A DNA stretch of 64,000 nucleotides. It comes from JAEDES01 sp964616405 (GTDB lineage Bacteria > Bacillota_I > Bacilli_A > RF39 > UBA660). Under the pieces are notes generated by a model, which saw nothing but the letters and a program-made list of their open reading frames with translations, was not told where the DNA came from and did no database searches. Position numbers and translations under genes: made by a program. The stretch is from positions 1-64,000 of the forward strand of contig CAZTRE010000003.1 of NCBI GenBank assembly GCA_964616405.1, in the 5' to 3' direction. Positions 24,372 through 33,654 of the stretch are shown here, in pieces (positions within the stretch are counted from its first letter, which is position 1; every line of letters begins with the position of its first letter).

Positions 24372-25303
24372 TGTCATATACAACTCGTATAAAAGAAGAA
24401 ATAGCTAGTATTGAAACCACTCAATCTGAAACAATTGCTGAACTAGCTGGCTTCATCCGAAATAATGGCACAATTACAAATAATACAATTGCACTAACTA
24501 CAGAAAATAGAAAAACAGTTGAAAGAATAAAAAATTTCTTAAAAACAGAATATGAAATAGAGTTAAAAACAGAAACAAAAGACAATGTTAATTTTAGTAA
24601 AAAAGAACTTATTGTTATGTCCATTGATACCAAAGTAGATAAGATTCTTAAAGATATAGGTTATATTGATAACAATAAAAACATTCTTTTAACGCCCCCA
24701 ACTTATATAGTAGGAGCTAATGAAGAAATAAGAGCTTATTTAAGAGGGGTATTCCTATGTTGTGGAAGTATCAACGATCCAAAGACTTCACGATATCATA
24801 TGGAATTGTTAATCTCTACTCCAGAAGAAGCGGTTTTTGTTCAAAAACTATTAAATGTTTTTGACTTAAATGCCAAAATACTAAATCGTGATAAAGGATA
24901 CATGATTTACTTAAAAGAAGCAGAAAAAATTAGTGATTATATAAAAATACTAGGAGCTAATAATGCCGTTATGTATTTTGAAAATGTTCGTATTTATCGT
25001 GATCAAAAGAACAAAACTAATCGTCTAAATAACTGCGAACAAGCAAATATTGATCGTGTTGTCGCAACCGCAACAAATCAGTTAGAACAGATTAGAATTA
25101 TTGAAGAAACTTCAAGTTTAGAATTACTTGATGATAAAACAAGAGAAACTCTAGAGTATCGAAAAAAATATCCCGAGGCTTCTTTAAAAGAGTTATCAGA
25201 AATAATTTCTCTTGAAACGGCTAAACCAATAACGAAGTCAGGTCTAAATCACAGATTAAGAAAAATAAAAGAATTAGCTGACAGACTAAGCAAAAATAAA
25301 TAG
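24371..25303 (+). CDS. whiA: WhiA, sporulation/division regulator
   Basis: WhiA (310 residues) joins a LAGLIDADG-like N-terminal part (IAELAGFIRNNG, RAYLRGVFLCCGSIN) to a C-terminal helix-turn-helix (LEYRKKYPEASLKELSEI ... SGLNHRLRKI). In Streptomyces it regulates sporulation; in Bacillus it influences division and chromosome segregation. The yvcK-whiA coupling is complete (TAATG overlap). Two cysteines in FLCCGS are typical of Firmicutes members. Confidence 0.96.
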   Translation: MSYTTRIKEEIASIETTQSETIAELAGFIRNNGTITNNTIALTTENRKTVERIKNFLKTEYEIELKTETKDNVNFSKKELIVMSIDTKVDKILKDIGYIDNNKNILLTPPTYIVGANEEIRAYLRGVFLCCGSINDPKTSRYHMELLISTPEEAVFVQKLLNVFDLNAKILNRDKGYMIYLKEAEKISDYIKILGANNAVMYFENVRIYRDQKNKTNRLNNCEQANIDRVVATATNQLEQIRIIEETSSLELLDDKTRETLEYRKKYPEASLKELSEIISLETAKPITKSGLNHRLRKIKELADRLSKNK

Positions 25304-25333
25304 AACTACGAAAATAACATAGTTCTATTTTTT
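25302..25333. terminator. Bidirectional terminator between whiA and clpP
   Basis: AGAACTA (25302-25308) pairs with TAGTTCT (25320-25326), followed by ATTTTTTT on the plus strand. The convergent clpP gene ends at 25325, so its stop codon lies within the stem. Confidence 0.7.
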
Positions 25334-25900
25334 TATAATTTTATCCACAAGTCCATACTTCAATGCCTCATCTGCTGATAAATAATTATCTCGTTCTGTA
25401 TCTTTTTCAATTTTACTTAGAGCTTTTCCAGTGTTTTTAGCTAGTATTTTATTAAGTTTACTTTTTAAACCTAAGATTCGATCTGCCGCAATTTTAATAT
25501 CTGTAGCTTGGCCCTCAGCTCCACCTAGAGGTTGATGAATCATGACGTCAGCATTTGGTAAAATATATCTTTTTCCACATGCCCCACTCGATAATAAAAA
25601 GGCTGCCATACTAGCTGCCATCCCAATACAAATTGTTGAAACATCACTTTTTACAAAATTCATCGTATCGTAAATAGCCATTCCAGAAGTAATAACTCCT
25701 CCTGGAGAATTAATATAAATAGAAATATCATCGTGACTTATAGAATCCAAGTATAATAATTCTGCAATAACACTATTAGCTAAAGTGTCATTAATTTCTC
25801 CACTAATAAAAATAATTCGCTCTTTTAAAAGTCTTGAAAAAATATCATAGCTTCTTTCTCCTTGAATATCCTTATCTACAACAACTGGTACTAAGTTCAT
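25325..25900 (-). CDS. clpP: ATP-dependent Clp protease proteolytic subunit
   Basis: ClpP (191 residues) forms the double-heptamer proteolytic chamber served by ClpX or ClpC. The catalytic triad falls at the canonical numbers: S97 in GMAASMAAF, H122 in MIHQPLGG and D171 in TERDNYLSA. The substrate-binding SPGG is at 65-68. It is a single gene on the minus strand. No CtsR box was recognised in the 80-base interval upstream. Confidence 0.97.
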   Translation of the reverse strand: MNLVPVVVDKDIQGERSYDIFSRLLKERIIFISGEINDTLANSVIAELLYLDSISHDDISIYINSPGGVITSGMAIYDTMNFVKSDVSTICIGMAASMAAFLLSSGACGKRYILPNADVMIHQPLGGAEGQATDIKIAADRILGLKSKLNKILAKNTGKALSKIEKDTERDNYLSADEALKYGLVDKIIKK

Positions 25901-26009
25901 ATAATCACCTACCTATACATAGTATAATGTAAAATACGCAAAATATTCATGTAATAAATAGACATATTATGCTATACTTAATATGAGAAAATATAGAGGG
26001 GTGCATATT

Positions 26010-27665
26010 GTGATAGAAACAATTGAAGCAAAAGTAAATGGTAAAATTTATAATTTTAGTAAAGAAATAACTCTTCAGGAAATAGCAAACGAAATTGGGT
26101 TAAAAAGAAAATACCCAATTATTTTAGCTCGTGTAAATAATCAATATAAAGAACTTACATCAACTTTAAAAGAAAATTCAGAAATAGAATTTTTAGATTT
26201 AACAGATAGAGAAGCTAATCGTTGTCATGTAAATGGACTTGTTTATATGTTGGTTTATGCTATAAAAAAGTTATATGGAAAAACTGCCGATATTGTAGTT
26301 CAACATTCTCTAGATAAAGGCATATATATTGAAACTTCATTTCGTTTAACGGAAGTAAAGCTTAATGCTATTAAAGAGGCTATGAAGACAATTATTGAAG
26401 CCGATATGCCCATCACTAAAGTAACAATTGATCGACTAGAAGCTATAAAATACTTTGAGAGTATAAATGATTATTCTAAAGCAGGAGTAATGACCTATAA
26501 TACAAATAGTTATATAACTTTATATAGATTAGGAAACTTATATGACTATTTTTATAGTTCTATGGCTCCATCAACTGGTTGTTTAAAGGATTTTGATTTA
26601 ACATATATAAAAGATAATGGCTTTGTTTTACGTTTCCCAACTATCTATATAAATGATAAAATTAAAAAATATGAACATCATTCTAATGTATTTAAAGTAT
26701 TTAAAGAGACTAGAGATTGGGCAAAACTAATTCATATTGAAACATCCTCTGATTTAAATAAAGTTGTTTCAACTGGTAAAATAAGTGAATTAATTAAAAT
26801 TGATGAGACTCTTCAAAGTAATAAATTATTAACTGTTGCGAGAGAAATTAACGATCGTAAAAATAAAGTTAAAATAATCTTAGTAGCCGGTCCGTCATCA
26901 TCAGGAAAAACAACAACTACCAGAAAATTATGTATGTACTTAAAGAGCTTCGGAATAACACCACACGTTATCTCAATGGATGACTATTTTGTTGATAAGA
27001 AAGATACACCACTAGATGAATATGGTAACCCAGACTATGAATGTCTTGAGGCTGTGGACATCAAATTATTTGATAAACAAATGGCTAGCCTAATGAAAGG
27101 TGAGAAAGTTTTACTACCTACATTCAATTTTACTTTAGGAATAAAAGAATATAAAAAAGAGCTTCAATTAGCTGATAAAAATATTTTATTAATTGAAGGA
27201 ATTCATGGCTTAGATAGTAAAATTTTAACTAATATTCCTCGTGAAAATAAATATAAAATTTATATTTCGGCTTTAACTGAATTAAATATGGATTATCATA
27301 ATCGAATTTGTACCAGTGATAACCGACTTTTAAGAAGAATAGTTCGTGATAATAGGACCCGTAATTACCGCATAGAACATACATTATCTTTATGGGCAAG
27401 TGTTCGTCGTGGTGAAGAAAAATACATTTTCCCTTACCAAGATGAAGCTGACGCTACTATAAATTCTGCAGCTATTTATGAAATAGGCGTATTAAAAACT
27501 TATGCTGAACCATTGCTATACTCAGTGCCAACAGATTCTCCATACTATGAAGAAGCAAGAAGACTGCTAAATTTCTTACGACTTTTCTTACCAATCCCTG
27601 CCGATGCAATACCAGAAGATGCAATTATTAGAGAATTTATTGGTGGAAGTTATTTTCATGAATAA
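26010..27665 (+). CDS. TGS-domain nucleoside (uridine) kinase-like protein
   Basis: A 551-residue protein with an N-terminal TGS domain (about 1-62), a threonyl-tRNA-synthetase-like second domain beginning near REANRCHVNGLVYML, and a P-loop kinase of the uridine kinase/phosphoribulokinase family with GPSSSGKT at 294-301 and the SMDDYFVDK and VDIKLF segments. Such fusions are common in Firmicutes and Thermotoga and are annotated as uridine kinases; the true substrate is uncertain. GTG 26010 is preferred over ATG 25983 because GAGGGGTG precedes it at the right distance. Confidence 0.85.
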   Translation: MIETIEAKVNGKIYNFSKEITLQEIANEIGLKRKYPIILARVNNQYKELTSTLKENSEIEFLDLTDREANRCHVNGLVYMLVYAIKKLYGKTADIVVQHSLDKGIYIETSFRLTEVKLNAIKEAMKTIIEADMPITKVTIDRLEAIKYFESINDYSKAGVMTYNTNSYITLYRLGNLYDYFYSSMAPSTGCLKDFDLTYIKDNGFVLRFPTIYINDKIKKYEHHSNVFKVFKETRDWAKLIHIETSSDLNKVVSTGKISELIKIDETLQSNKLLTVAREINDRKNKVKIILVAGPSSSGKTTTTRKLCMYLKSFGITPHVISMDDYFVDKKDTPLDEYGNPDYECLEAVDIKLFDKQMASLMKGEKVLLPTFNFTLGIKEYKKELQLADKNILLIEGIHGLDSKILTNIPRENKYKIYISALTELNMDYHNRICTSDNRLLRRIVRDNRTRNYRIEHTLSLWASVRRGEEKYIFPYQDEADATINSAAIYEIGVLKTYAEPLLYSVPTDSPYYEEARRLLNFLRLFLPIPADAIPEDAIIREFIGGSYFHE

Positions 27666-27677
27666 AAAATCAAAATA

Positions 27678-27714
27678 AAAATATTCACAAATTCTGTGGA
27701 TATTTTCTTTTTAA
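27678..27714 (+). terminator. Terminator after the nucleoside kinase gene
   Basis: A 12-bp stem (27678-27689 with 27695-27706, one G-U pair) around AATTC, followed by CTTTTT. It lies 13 bases after the stop codon. Confidence 0.75.
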
Positions 27715-27774
27715 TAAAAGCAAGTTGTGGAAAAAAATTTTTACAGTTAGAAGTGTCAAAAAAAATATAATATA

Positions 27775-27803
27775 TTGAAACAAAAAAGAGAAGAATATAT
27801 AAT
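27775..27803 (+). promoter_or_regulatory. Promoter of gap
   Basis: TTGAAA (27775-27780), 17 bases, TATAAT (27798-27803). GGAGG follows about 10 bases later and the ATG is at 27829, so the leader is very short. A second TATAAT at 27766 lacks a -35 at the proper distance. Confidence 0.65.
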
Positions 27804-27828
27804 GAAAATATAGGAGGATATATAATAT

Positions 27829-28830
27829 ATGATTAAAGTTGCAATTAATGGATTCGGAAGAATCGGAAGACTTTGTTTCCGTTTAATGGAAGAAAATGAA
27901 GAGTTTGAAGTTGTTGCTATTAATGATTTAACTGATGCAGAACAATTAGCCTATTTATTAAAGTATGATACAAATCACAGAAATTACCGTATTGACGAAA
28001 TTTCTCACGATGGAGAATATATTGTAATAGGAGATCGTCGTGTTCGTGTATATGCTGAAAAAGATCCAGCTATGTTACCATGGAAAGAATTAGATATTGA
28101 CGTTGTATTTGAATGTACAGGTTTATTCACATCTGAAGAAAAAGCTATGGCACATATTACAGCCGGTGCTAAGAAGGTAATTATTTCTGCTCCAGCCAAA
28201 GGTAATATTAAAACAATAGTTTATAATGTAAATCATGAGACATTAACAGGGGATGAACAAATAATTTCCGCAGCTAGTTGTACAACTAACTGTCTAGCTC
28301 CAGTAGTTGATATTTTAGACAAAACTTTTGGAATTAAAAAAGGTTTCATGACAACAGTTCATGCCTATACTAACGATCAAGCATCATTAGATATTGCTCA
28401 TAAAAAAGGAATTAAAGCTCGCCGTGGTAGAGCTTGTGCTGCCAATATTATTCCAGCATCAACTGGTGCAGCAGCAGCTATCGGACTAGTTTGTCCAAAC
28501 TTAGCAGGAAAATTAGATGGAACTGCTATGCGTGTACCTGTACCTACAGGATCAGTAGTTGATCTAACTTTAGAATTAAATAAAAATACCACTGTTGAAG
28601 AAATTAATGCTGCATTAAAGAATGCTCAAAATGAAACGCTTCAATATACTGAAGATCCAATCGTTTCAAGTGATGTAATTGGAAGACGTTGTGGTTCATT
28701 AGTAGATGGTCTTTCTACAACCATATTAGAGGTAGATGGCACTCAATTAGTAAAAGTAGTTTCTTGGTACGATAATGAGATGAGTTATACTGCCCAAATG
28801 GTTCGTACTGCCAAGTATTTAATGAAGTAG
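27829..28830 (+). CDS. gap: Glyceraldehyde-3-phosphate dehydrogenase
   Basis: A 333-residue NAD-dependent enzyme that oxidises glyceraldehyde-3-phosphate to 1,3-bisphosphoglycerate in glycolysis. NAD-binding N-terminus INGFGRIGRL and D33, catalytic C151 in SAASCTTNCLAP and H178 in TTVHAYT are present. Asp at 33 indicates NAD rather than NADP preference. It has its own promoter and terminator and stands just before pgk, so the two can be regulated separately. Confidence 0.98.
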   Translation: MIKVAINGFGRIGRLCFRLMEENEEFEVVAINDLTDAEQLAYLLKYDTNHRNYRIDEISHDGEYIVIGDRRVRVYAEKDPAMLPWKELDIDVVFECTGLFTSEEKAMAHITAGAKKVIISAPAKGNIKTIVYNVNHETLTGDEQIISAASCTTNCLAPVVDILDKTFGIKKGFMTTVHAYTNDQASLDIAHKKGIKARRGRACAANIIPASTGAAAAIGLVCPNLAGKLDGTAMRVPVPTGSVVDLTLELNKNTTVEEINAALKNAQNETLQYTEDPIVSSDVIGRRCGSLVDGLSTTILEVDGTQLVKVVSWYDNEMSYTAQMVRTAKYLMK

Positions 28831-28845
28831 TAAAGTAATGACAAG

Positions 28846-28869
28846 AAAGGAAGTAATTCCTTTTTTTTA
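28846..28869 (+). terminator. Terminator between gap and pgk
   Basis: AAAGGAA (28846-28852) pairs with TTCCTTT (28857-28863) around GTAA, followed by a T-run. It lies 15 bases after the gap stop codon. Confidence 0.8.
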
Positions 28870-28914
28870 GTAAATTTTGATGATATACTTTAATTAAGAC
28901 AGGAGGTTTAGCCA

Positions 28915-30087
28915 ATGAAAACACTAAAAGATTTAAATGTCGATAACAAAAAAGTAATTATTCGATGTGACTTCAATGTCCCACTAAAAGATGGAAAAAT
29001 AGTCGATGATACAAGAATTGTCGCAGCCTTAGAAACAATTAATTATTGTTTAGAAAGAAATGCAAAAGTAATTTTACTATCACATCTAGGCCGTGTAAAA
29101 GAAGAAGCTGATTTAAAGAAGAATAACCTTGCTCCAGTAGCTGTAAGATTAAGTGAATTATTAGGAAAAAAAGTCCTATTTATTAATAAAACTCGTGGAG
29201 AAGAATTAGAAAATGCCGTTGCTGCAATGCAACCAAAAGATGTAATTTTAGTTCAAAATACGAGATATGAAGATTTAGATGGCAAAAAAGAAAGTACAAA
29301 TGATGAAGAACTAGGTAAATATTGGGCATCCCTTGGAGATGTTTTTGTAAATGATGCTTTTGGTACGTCTCATAGAGCTCATGCTTCAAATTATGGAATA
29401 GCTGAACACCTTCCATCAGCCTTCGGGTTTTTAATCGAAAAAGAATTATCAGTTCTAACTCAATTAGATAATCCACCCCATCCATTTGTTGTTGTCTTAG
29501 GTGGCGCTAAGGTTGCTGATAAAATAGGTGTAATTGAAAATTTAGTAACTAAAGCAGACCATATATTAGTCGGTGGAGGAATGGCTTTCACCTTTTTAAA
29601 AGCCAAAGGATATGAAGTAGGTAAATCATTAGTTGATGAAGAAAATATTGCATTCTGTAAAAAGATATTAGCTGATTATGCTGATAAAATAATTTTGCCA
29701 ATTGATACTGCTGTAACTCATGAATATACGAATGATGAAGAATACCGAGTAAAAGCCATCGATTCCATTGCCAAAGATGAAATGGGCCTAGACATTGGCC
29801 CAGTAACAAAGGATTTATTTGCTAACTATTTAAAAAATACCAGTATAGCCGTATGGAATGGACCTTTGGGAGTTTATGAGTTCTCTAAATATAAAAAACA
29901 TACAGATGAATTATTGAAATTCGTTGTTGAAAATAACATTAAAGTAATACTAGGTGGAGGGGATATTGTCGCCGCAGCCGGGGTTGCAGGATATAAATAT
30001 AAAGTTTACCATGCTTCAACCGGTGGGGGAGCTACTTTAGAATACCTAGAAGGCAAATCCTTAATAAAACAAAAAATACAAGAATAA
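28915..30087 (+). CDS. pgk: Phosphoglycerate kinase
   Basis: A 390-residue monomeric enzyme that transfers phosphate from 1,3-bisphosphoglycerate to ADP. Substrate-binding RCDFNVPLKDGKI and HLGRVK are in the N-terminal domain, with FVNDAFGTSHRAHAS between. The nucleotide domain shows VLGGAKVADKI, WNGPLGVYEF and the C-terminal GGGDIVAA and STGGGA. Start follows AGGAGG. A small GNAT-like gene follows after 16 bases, then tpiA, forming a glycolytic unit. Confidence 0.98.
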   Translation: MKTLKDLNVDNKKVIIRCDFNVPLKDGKIVDDTRIVAALETINYCLERNAKVILLSHLGRVKEEADLKKNNLAPVAVRLSELLGKKVLFINKTRGEELENAVAAMQPKDVILVQNTRYEDLDGKKESTNDEELGKYWASLGDVFVNDAFGTSHRAHASNYGIAEHLPSAFGFLIEKELSVLTQLDNPPHPFVVVLGGAKVADKIGVIENLVTKADHILVGGGMAFTFLKAKGYEVGKSLVDEENIAFCKKILADYADKIILPIDTAVTHEYTNDEEYRVKAIDSIAKDEMGLDIGPVTKDLFANYLKNTSIAVWNGPLGVYEFSKYKKHTDELLKFVVENNIKVILGGGDIVAAAGVAGYKYKVYHASTGGGATLEYLEGKSLIKQKIQE

Positions 30088-30103
30088 AAGTGGGTGATTT
30101 AAT

Positions 30104-30616
30104 TTGAGTATGGAAAGATTTTTCATTGCTGATCCATATAATGATGAGCACATAAGACTAATCGACGATTTTGAGAAAACTAATGGAATAACAACCGTAA
30201 CTTCAACCCTTTTAAGAAATATTCGTCAGACGAGAACTGAGGAAAGGTATAGGGAAGAAGCTAAGGAAAATAATGAGATTCATCAAAGCCTCTTTCTTCA
30301 GGATGAAAACGCTATAACTGATACCTGCCATGTTCAAGCTGAAAAGGATATGAAATCATGTCGTATTTTCTTTGCCCCTATTGAAACAAGAGGAGATAGA
30401 AAACTAGTAACTTTGGCAACTGATTATGCTTTTGATGTATTAGGAATGGAAGATATTTTTGTAACAATATCAGCGGGTTCTAAGGAACAAATGCTAAGTA
30501 AAAATTTAGAAAATAAAGGTTTTGAAAATCTAGGTGAAGATGGAGGAACCATTACATATTTAAAAGAAAAGGATTTTGTATATGAAAAAGGAATAGGAAA
30601 TGCGAAAACTGCATAA
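30104..30616 (+). CDS. Small acetyltransferase-like protein in the glycolytic unit
   Basis: About 170 residues. The C-terminal half (CRIFFAPIETRGDRKLVTLATDYAFDVLGMEDIFVTISAGSKEQMLSKNLENKGF, split by function here) follows a GNAT pattern: beta strand, helix, VTISAGSKEQ in place of the usual N-x-x-S, and a last-strand tail. The acetyl-CoA pyrophosphate loop (Q/R-x-x-G-x-G/A) is weak, only ETRGDRK. The start is TTG 30104 or ATG 30110, both near a GGGTG ribosome-binding site. Its role between pgk and tpiA is unknown; it could be a protein acetyltransferase or an inactive relative. Confidence 0.5.
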   Translation: MSMERFFIADPYNDEHIRLIDDFEKTNGITTVTSTLLRNIRQTRTEERYREEAKENNEIHQSLFLQDENAITDTCHVQAEKDMKSCRIFFAPIETRGDRKLVTLATDYAFDVLGMEDIFVTISAGSKEQMLSKNLENKGFENLGEDGGTITYLKEKDFVYEKGIGNAKTA

Positions 30617-30650
30617 TCTTCTTTCTTTTTTATACCAATAAGGAAAAAAT

Positions 30651-31352
30651 ATGATAATAGCATTAAATAATAAAAGTAATCTAAATAAACAAGAATTTAT
30701 AAAATATCAAGAAGATTTAAGCACTATTTTGACCACATCAACAGTAATTTTATGCGCTAGTCCTCTAAACATTGCTAATTTTAATTTAACAAATTTTTAT
30801 TTAGGTGCACAAAATGTAAGCAAAGATCCAATTGGCGCTCATACTGGTGAGATAGCTGCTTCACAATTAAAATCATATAAAACATTCTATTGTATCGTTG
30901 GACATTCTGAACGAAGATGTAATCAACAAGAATCTAATGAGGAGATTGCAGAAAAAATCAAGAGATTATATGAAGAAGATATCATTCCAATTTTATGTGT
31001 AGGAGAAACAAAAGAAGAAAGAAATGCCGGTAAAGTTAACCAAGTAATTGAGGAAGAACTTAATATCGCAACTAAAGATTTAACAGAAGAACAAAAGAAT
31101 AGACTAATAATTGCATATGAACCAATTTGGTCCATTGGAACCGGTTTAATCCCAACAAACCAAGAAATTGAAGAGGTATTTCAATTTATTAAATCCCTTT
31201 TTCCATTAACCAAGGTTTTATATGGCGGAAGCGCCAATGAAAATAATATTGATAGTATTAAACAATGTTCGCTAATTGATGGATATTTACTAGGAGGTTT
31301 AAGTTTAAAGCCAAATGCCTTAAAAATATTTATCAAAAAGACAGAAAATTAG
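30651..31352 (+). CDS. tpiA: Triosephosphate isomerase (short form)
   Basis: Interconverts dihydroxyacetone phosphate and glyceraldehyde-3-phosphate. Catalytic residues are present: K8 in ALNNKSN, H85 in CIVGHSERR, E157 in AYEPIWSIGTG, and the phosphate-binding YGGSANENN and GGLSL near the C-terminus. At 233 residues it is about 15-20 shorter than usual, mainly near the N-terminus where the loop after K8 is compact. ATG follows AAGGA. It ends the pgk unit, with a terminator just after. Confidence 0.95.
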   Translation: MIIALNNKSNLNKQEFIKYQEDLSTILTTSTVILCASPLNIANFNLTNFYLGAQNVSKDPIGAHTGEIAASQLKSYKTFYCIVGHSERRCNQQESNEEIAEKIKRLYEEDIIPILCVGETKEERNAGKVNQVIEEELNIATKDLTEEQKNRLIIAYEPIWSIGTGLIPTNQEIEEVFQFIKSLFPLTKVLYGGSANENNIDSIKQCSLIDGYLLGGLSLKPNALKIFIKKTEN

Positions 31353-31359
31353 ACAAATT

Positions 31360-31391
31360 AGACAGTTTCGACGAAACTTGTCTTTTTTTTC
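31360..31391 (+). terminator. Terminator of the pgk-tpiA unit
   Basis: AGACA-GTTTC (31360-31369) pairs with GAAAC-T-TGTCT (31373-31383), one bulged T, then a T-run. It lies 8 bases after the tpiA stop. Confidence 0.8.
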
Positions 31392-31456
31392 TCTATCGTT
31401 TTTTGCAGAATTATTATATAATATTATTGCGTGCAGTATGAGAAAAGGGAGAGAAC

Positions 31457-32233
31457 ATGAAAAATACAAAATTATTAGTAGTAGACGATAACAAAAGTTT
31501 AGTGGAAATGATCAAGGAATATTTTAGTGACCATGCAGATATTAAAGTTTCTTATGAAGCCTACGATGGCGCCGAAGCAATTAGATTGCTTGAAGCCAAA
31601 CAAGAGGACATAGATATATTATTATTAGACCTAATAATGCCGAATAAAGACGGAATAAGTGTTTTAGAATATATGCGTGAGAAAAATATTACAAAGAAAA
31701 CGATAGTATTAACTTCATACAATACTCAGGATATGATTAGAAAGGTTTCTGAACTCGGAGTGAACTACTTTATGTTAAAGCCTTTTGAATTAGACGATTT
31801 AGAGCGAAGGATTACCCAAGTAGCCACTGGCGTAAAATATGGTGGAGAAGGAATTGACTTGTACCATAATAACTTACAAGTTTCTATTACAAAGACTTTA
31901 CATGAATTAGGTGTACCATCCCACATTAAAGGATATCAATATATTCGTGAAGGGATTTCTATAGTATATGAAAGACCAGAAATCGTTGGAGGTATCACAA
32001 AAGAGTTATATCCTGACATTGCCAAGAAATACGATACCACAGTATCTCGTGTTGAAAGAGCAATTAGACATGCGATTGAAATAAGTTGGAATCGAGGCAA
32101 TTGGCAACTAATGGAAGATATCTTCGGTCATAGTGTTGATATTGATAAAGCTAAACCTACTAATTCAGAATTTATTGTTACCGTTGCTGACAAACTAAGA
32201 TTAGAATTTAACAAACCGTTTATTACAAATTAA
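31457..32233 (+). CDS. spo0A: Sporulation master regulator Spo0A
   Basis: A 258-residue response regulator. The receiver domain (1-120) has the acidic pair D10-D11, phosphoacceptor D58 (LLLDLIMP), T85 (VLTSYN) and K107 (LKPFE). The C-terminal DNA-binding domain (about 140-258) carries LYPDIAKKYDTTVSRVERAIRHA and SWNRGN, nearly identical to the Bacillus recognition region for the 0A box. Phospho-Spo0A starts sporulation. Usual neighbours (spoIVB, recN, argR) are absent; it lies between tpiA and an unrelated ATPase with its own terminator. Start follows AGGGAG. Confidence 0.95.
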   Translation: MKNTKLLVVDDNKSLVEMIKEYFSDHADIKVSYEAYDGAEAIRLLEAKQEDIDILLLDLIMPNKDGISVLEYMREKNITKKTIVLTSYNTQDMIRKVSELGVNYFMLKPFELDDLERRITQVATGVKYGGEGIDLYHNNLQVSITKTLHELGVPSHIKGYQYIREGISIVYERPEIVGGITKELYPDIAKKYDTTVSRVERAIRHAIEISWNRGNWQLMEDIFGHSVDIDKAKPTNSEFIVTVADKLRLEFNKPFITN

Positions 32234-32282
32234 AGACTTTTGCGGAGTAAACCATCAAATTACTTCTCAAAGGTCTTTTTTC
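32232..32282 (+). terminator. Terminator of spo0A
   Basis: A long imperfect stem of about 19 bp (32232-32250 with 32260-32278), mostly A-T plus wobble pairs, followed by TTTTTTC. It begins within the stop codon region. Confidence 0.65.
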
Positions 32283-32306
32283 TTAAAATAATCTCCTCAC
32301 ACATTG

Positions 32307-32335
32307 TTGACTTTATTAAAATAAAAAAGTATACT
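32307..32335 (+). promoter_or_regulatory. Promoter of the DUF4143 ATPase/gpmI unit
   Basis: TTGACT (32307-32312), 17 bases, TATACT (32330-32335). AAGGAGAA and the ATG at 32369 follow. Confidence 0.7.
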
Positions 32336-32368
32336 TAATTTATAAAATATGTAAGGAGAATACGATTT

Positions 32369-33646
32369 ATGGAACGTAAAATAGAAAATTTTTTTCATAA
32401 ATGGCAAAAAGATATAATTAGAAAGCCGTTAATTTTATATGGACCAAAGCAAATAGGAAAGACATTCACAGTTTTATCGTATGGCGCAAAAGAATATAAA
32501 AATGTAATTTACTTCAATACAGAGAATAATTCTCAGTTACTAACTTTATTTATTAAAGAAAAATCTACTGAAAAACTAATTATTAATTTATCATTATTTT
32601 CAGGTGAAACTATTCTTCCGGAAGATACTTTAATTATTCTTGATAACTTAACTTCATTAGAAATAGTAAAAGGAATGAAACTATTTGGAAGTGAACACAG
32701 TAAATATCACATTATTGGAATTACCTCAAATAGAGAAAAACTTGCGGAGTTCAAGGGTGAGGAATTACAATTTAAGGCTATGACAGAGATGGATTTTGAA
32801 GAGTTTCTATGGGCTAAAGATGAGAAGTCTCTTGCGGAATTAATTAGAGATTCGTTTACTAAACATAAGACATGCCCATTTCATAAGGTTGCTTTAGAAT
32901 TATTTGAAGAATATTTGATGACAGGAGGCCTTCCAGAAGTAGTTATCGCGGGTATTCAAGGTAAGACTCCTTACGAAATTGATGCTATTAAACAAAAAAT
33001 AATAGACGTATATAAAAAGGAAATATCTCTAAATAAAACATTAATTGATATTCCTCGAGGCATAGAAGTATTAGATTCCATTCCCACCCAATTACTTAAG
33101 GAAAATAAAAAATTCCAATATGGTCATATGGGCGCAGGAAAGCGTTCTAAGGAATATGAAAGTTCAATAAATTTCCTAGTAAGTAATCAGTTAGCATATC
33201 GTAGTTATAAAGTAAAAACTGTTAAATCACCACTTAGTAGTTGCCGAGAAACTGATAGTTTCAAACTTTATATTCCAGATGATGGACTATTATTTTCAAT
33301 GCTTCACTTAAACTACAAACAATTTATTACTGATGAAAAAATTAAAGAAACTTTATATGAAAATCATATTGCCAAGACATTAGCTGAAGCCGGTTATTCA
33401 TTATATTATTACCAATCAGAAGGAAAGGCAGAGGTAAATTTTGTTATTCAAAATAGAATGGGACAAATTATACCTTTAGAATTAGCTACAAAAACAAATT
33501 CTAAAGCTAAGTCACTATCTGTATTTATGAAAAAATTTACTGTACCACAAGCATATAGAGTAACAGAAAACAACTTTTCAACCAAAAAAGATATTAGATA
33601 TATTCCTATATATGCTGTTTTCTGTTTAAATGATACAAAAATTTAG
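32369..33646 (+). CDS. AAA_14/DUF4143 family ATPase
   Basis: A 425-residue P-loop ATPase of the widespread AAA_14 plus DUF4143 family. Walker A is GPKQIGKT (25-32); Walker B lies in LIILDNLTSLE; MTEMDFEEFLWA and FEEYLMTGGLPEVV are family hallmarks. The C-terminal part ends in a nuclease-like fold region (GKAEVNFVIQ, LELATKT). Function is unknown; some relatives are in toxin or defence contexts. It starts a transcript that continues into gpmI 8 bases later, so glycolysis depends on the same promoter. Confidence 0.85.
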   Translation: MERKIENFFHKWQKDIIRKPLILYGPKQIGKTFTVLSYGAKEYKNVIYFNTENNSQLLTLFIKEKSTEKLIINLSLFSGETILPEDTLIILDNLTSLEIVKGMKLFGSEHSKYHIIGITSNREKLAEFKGEELQFKAMTEMDFEEFLWAKDEKSLAELIRDSFTKHKTCPFHKVALELFEEYLMTGGLPEVVIAGIQGKTPYEIDAIKQKIIDVYKKEISLNKTLIDIPRGIEVLDSIPTQLLKENKKFQYGHMGAGKRSKEYESSINFLVSNQLAYRSYKVKTVKSPLSSCRETDSFKLYIPDDGLLFSMLHLNYKQFITDEKIKETLYENHIAKTLAEAGYSLYYYQSEGKAEVNFVIQNRMGQIIPLELATKTNSKAKSLSVFMKKFTVPQAYRVTENNFSTKKDIRYIPIYAVFCLNDTKI

Positions 33647-33654
33647 GAGGATAC

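Noticed and set aside
29183..29809. Antisense frames of up to 100 codons within pgk
   Set aside because: They are shadows of the coding strand with no ribosome-binding site and low-complexity Leu/His-rich translations.
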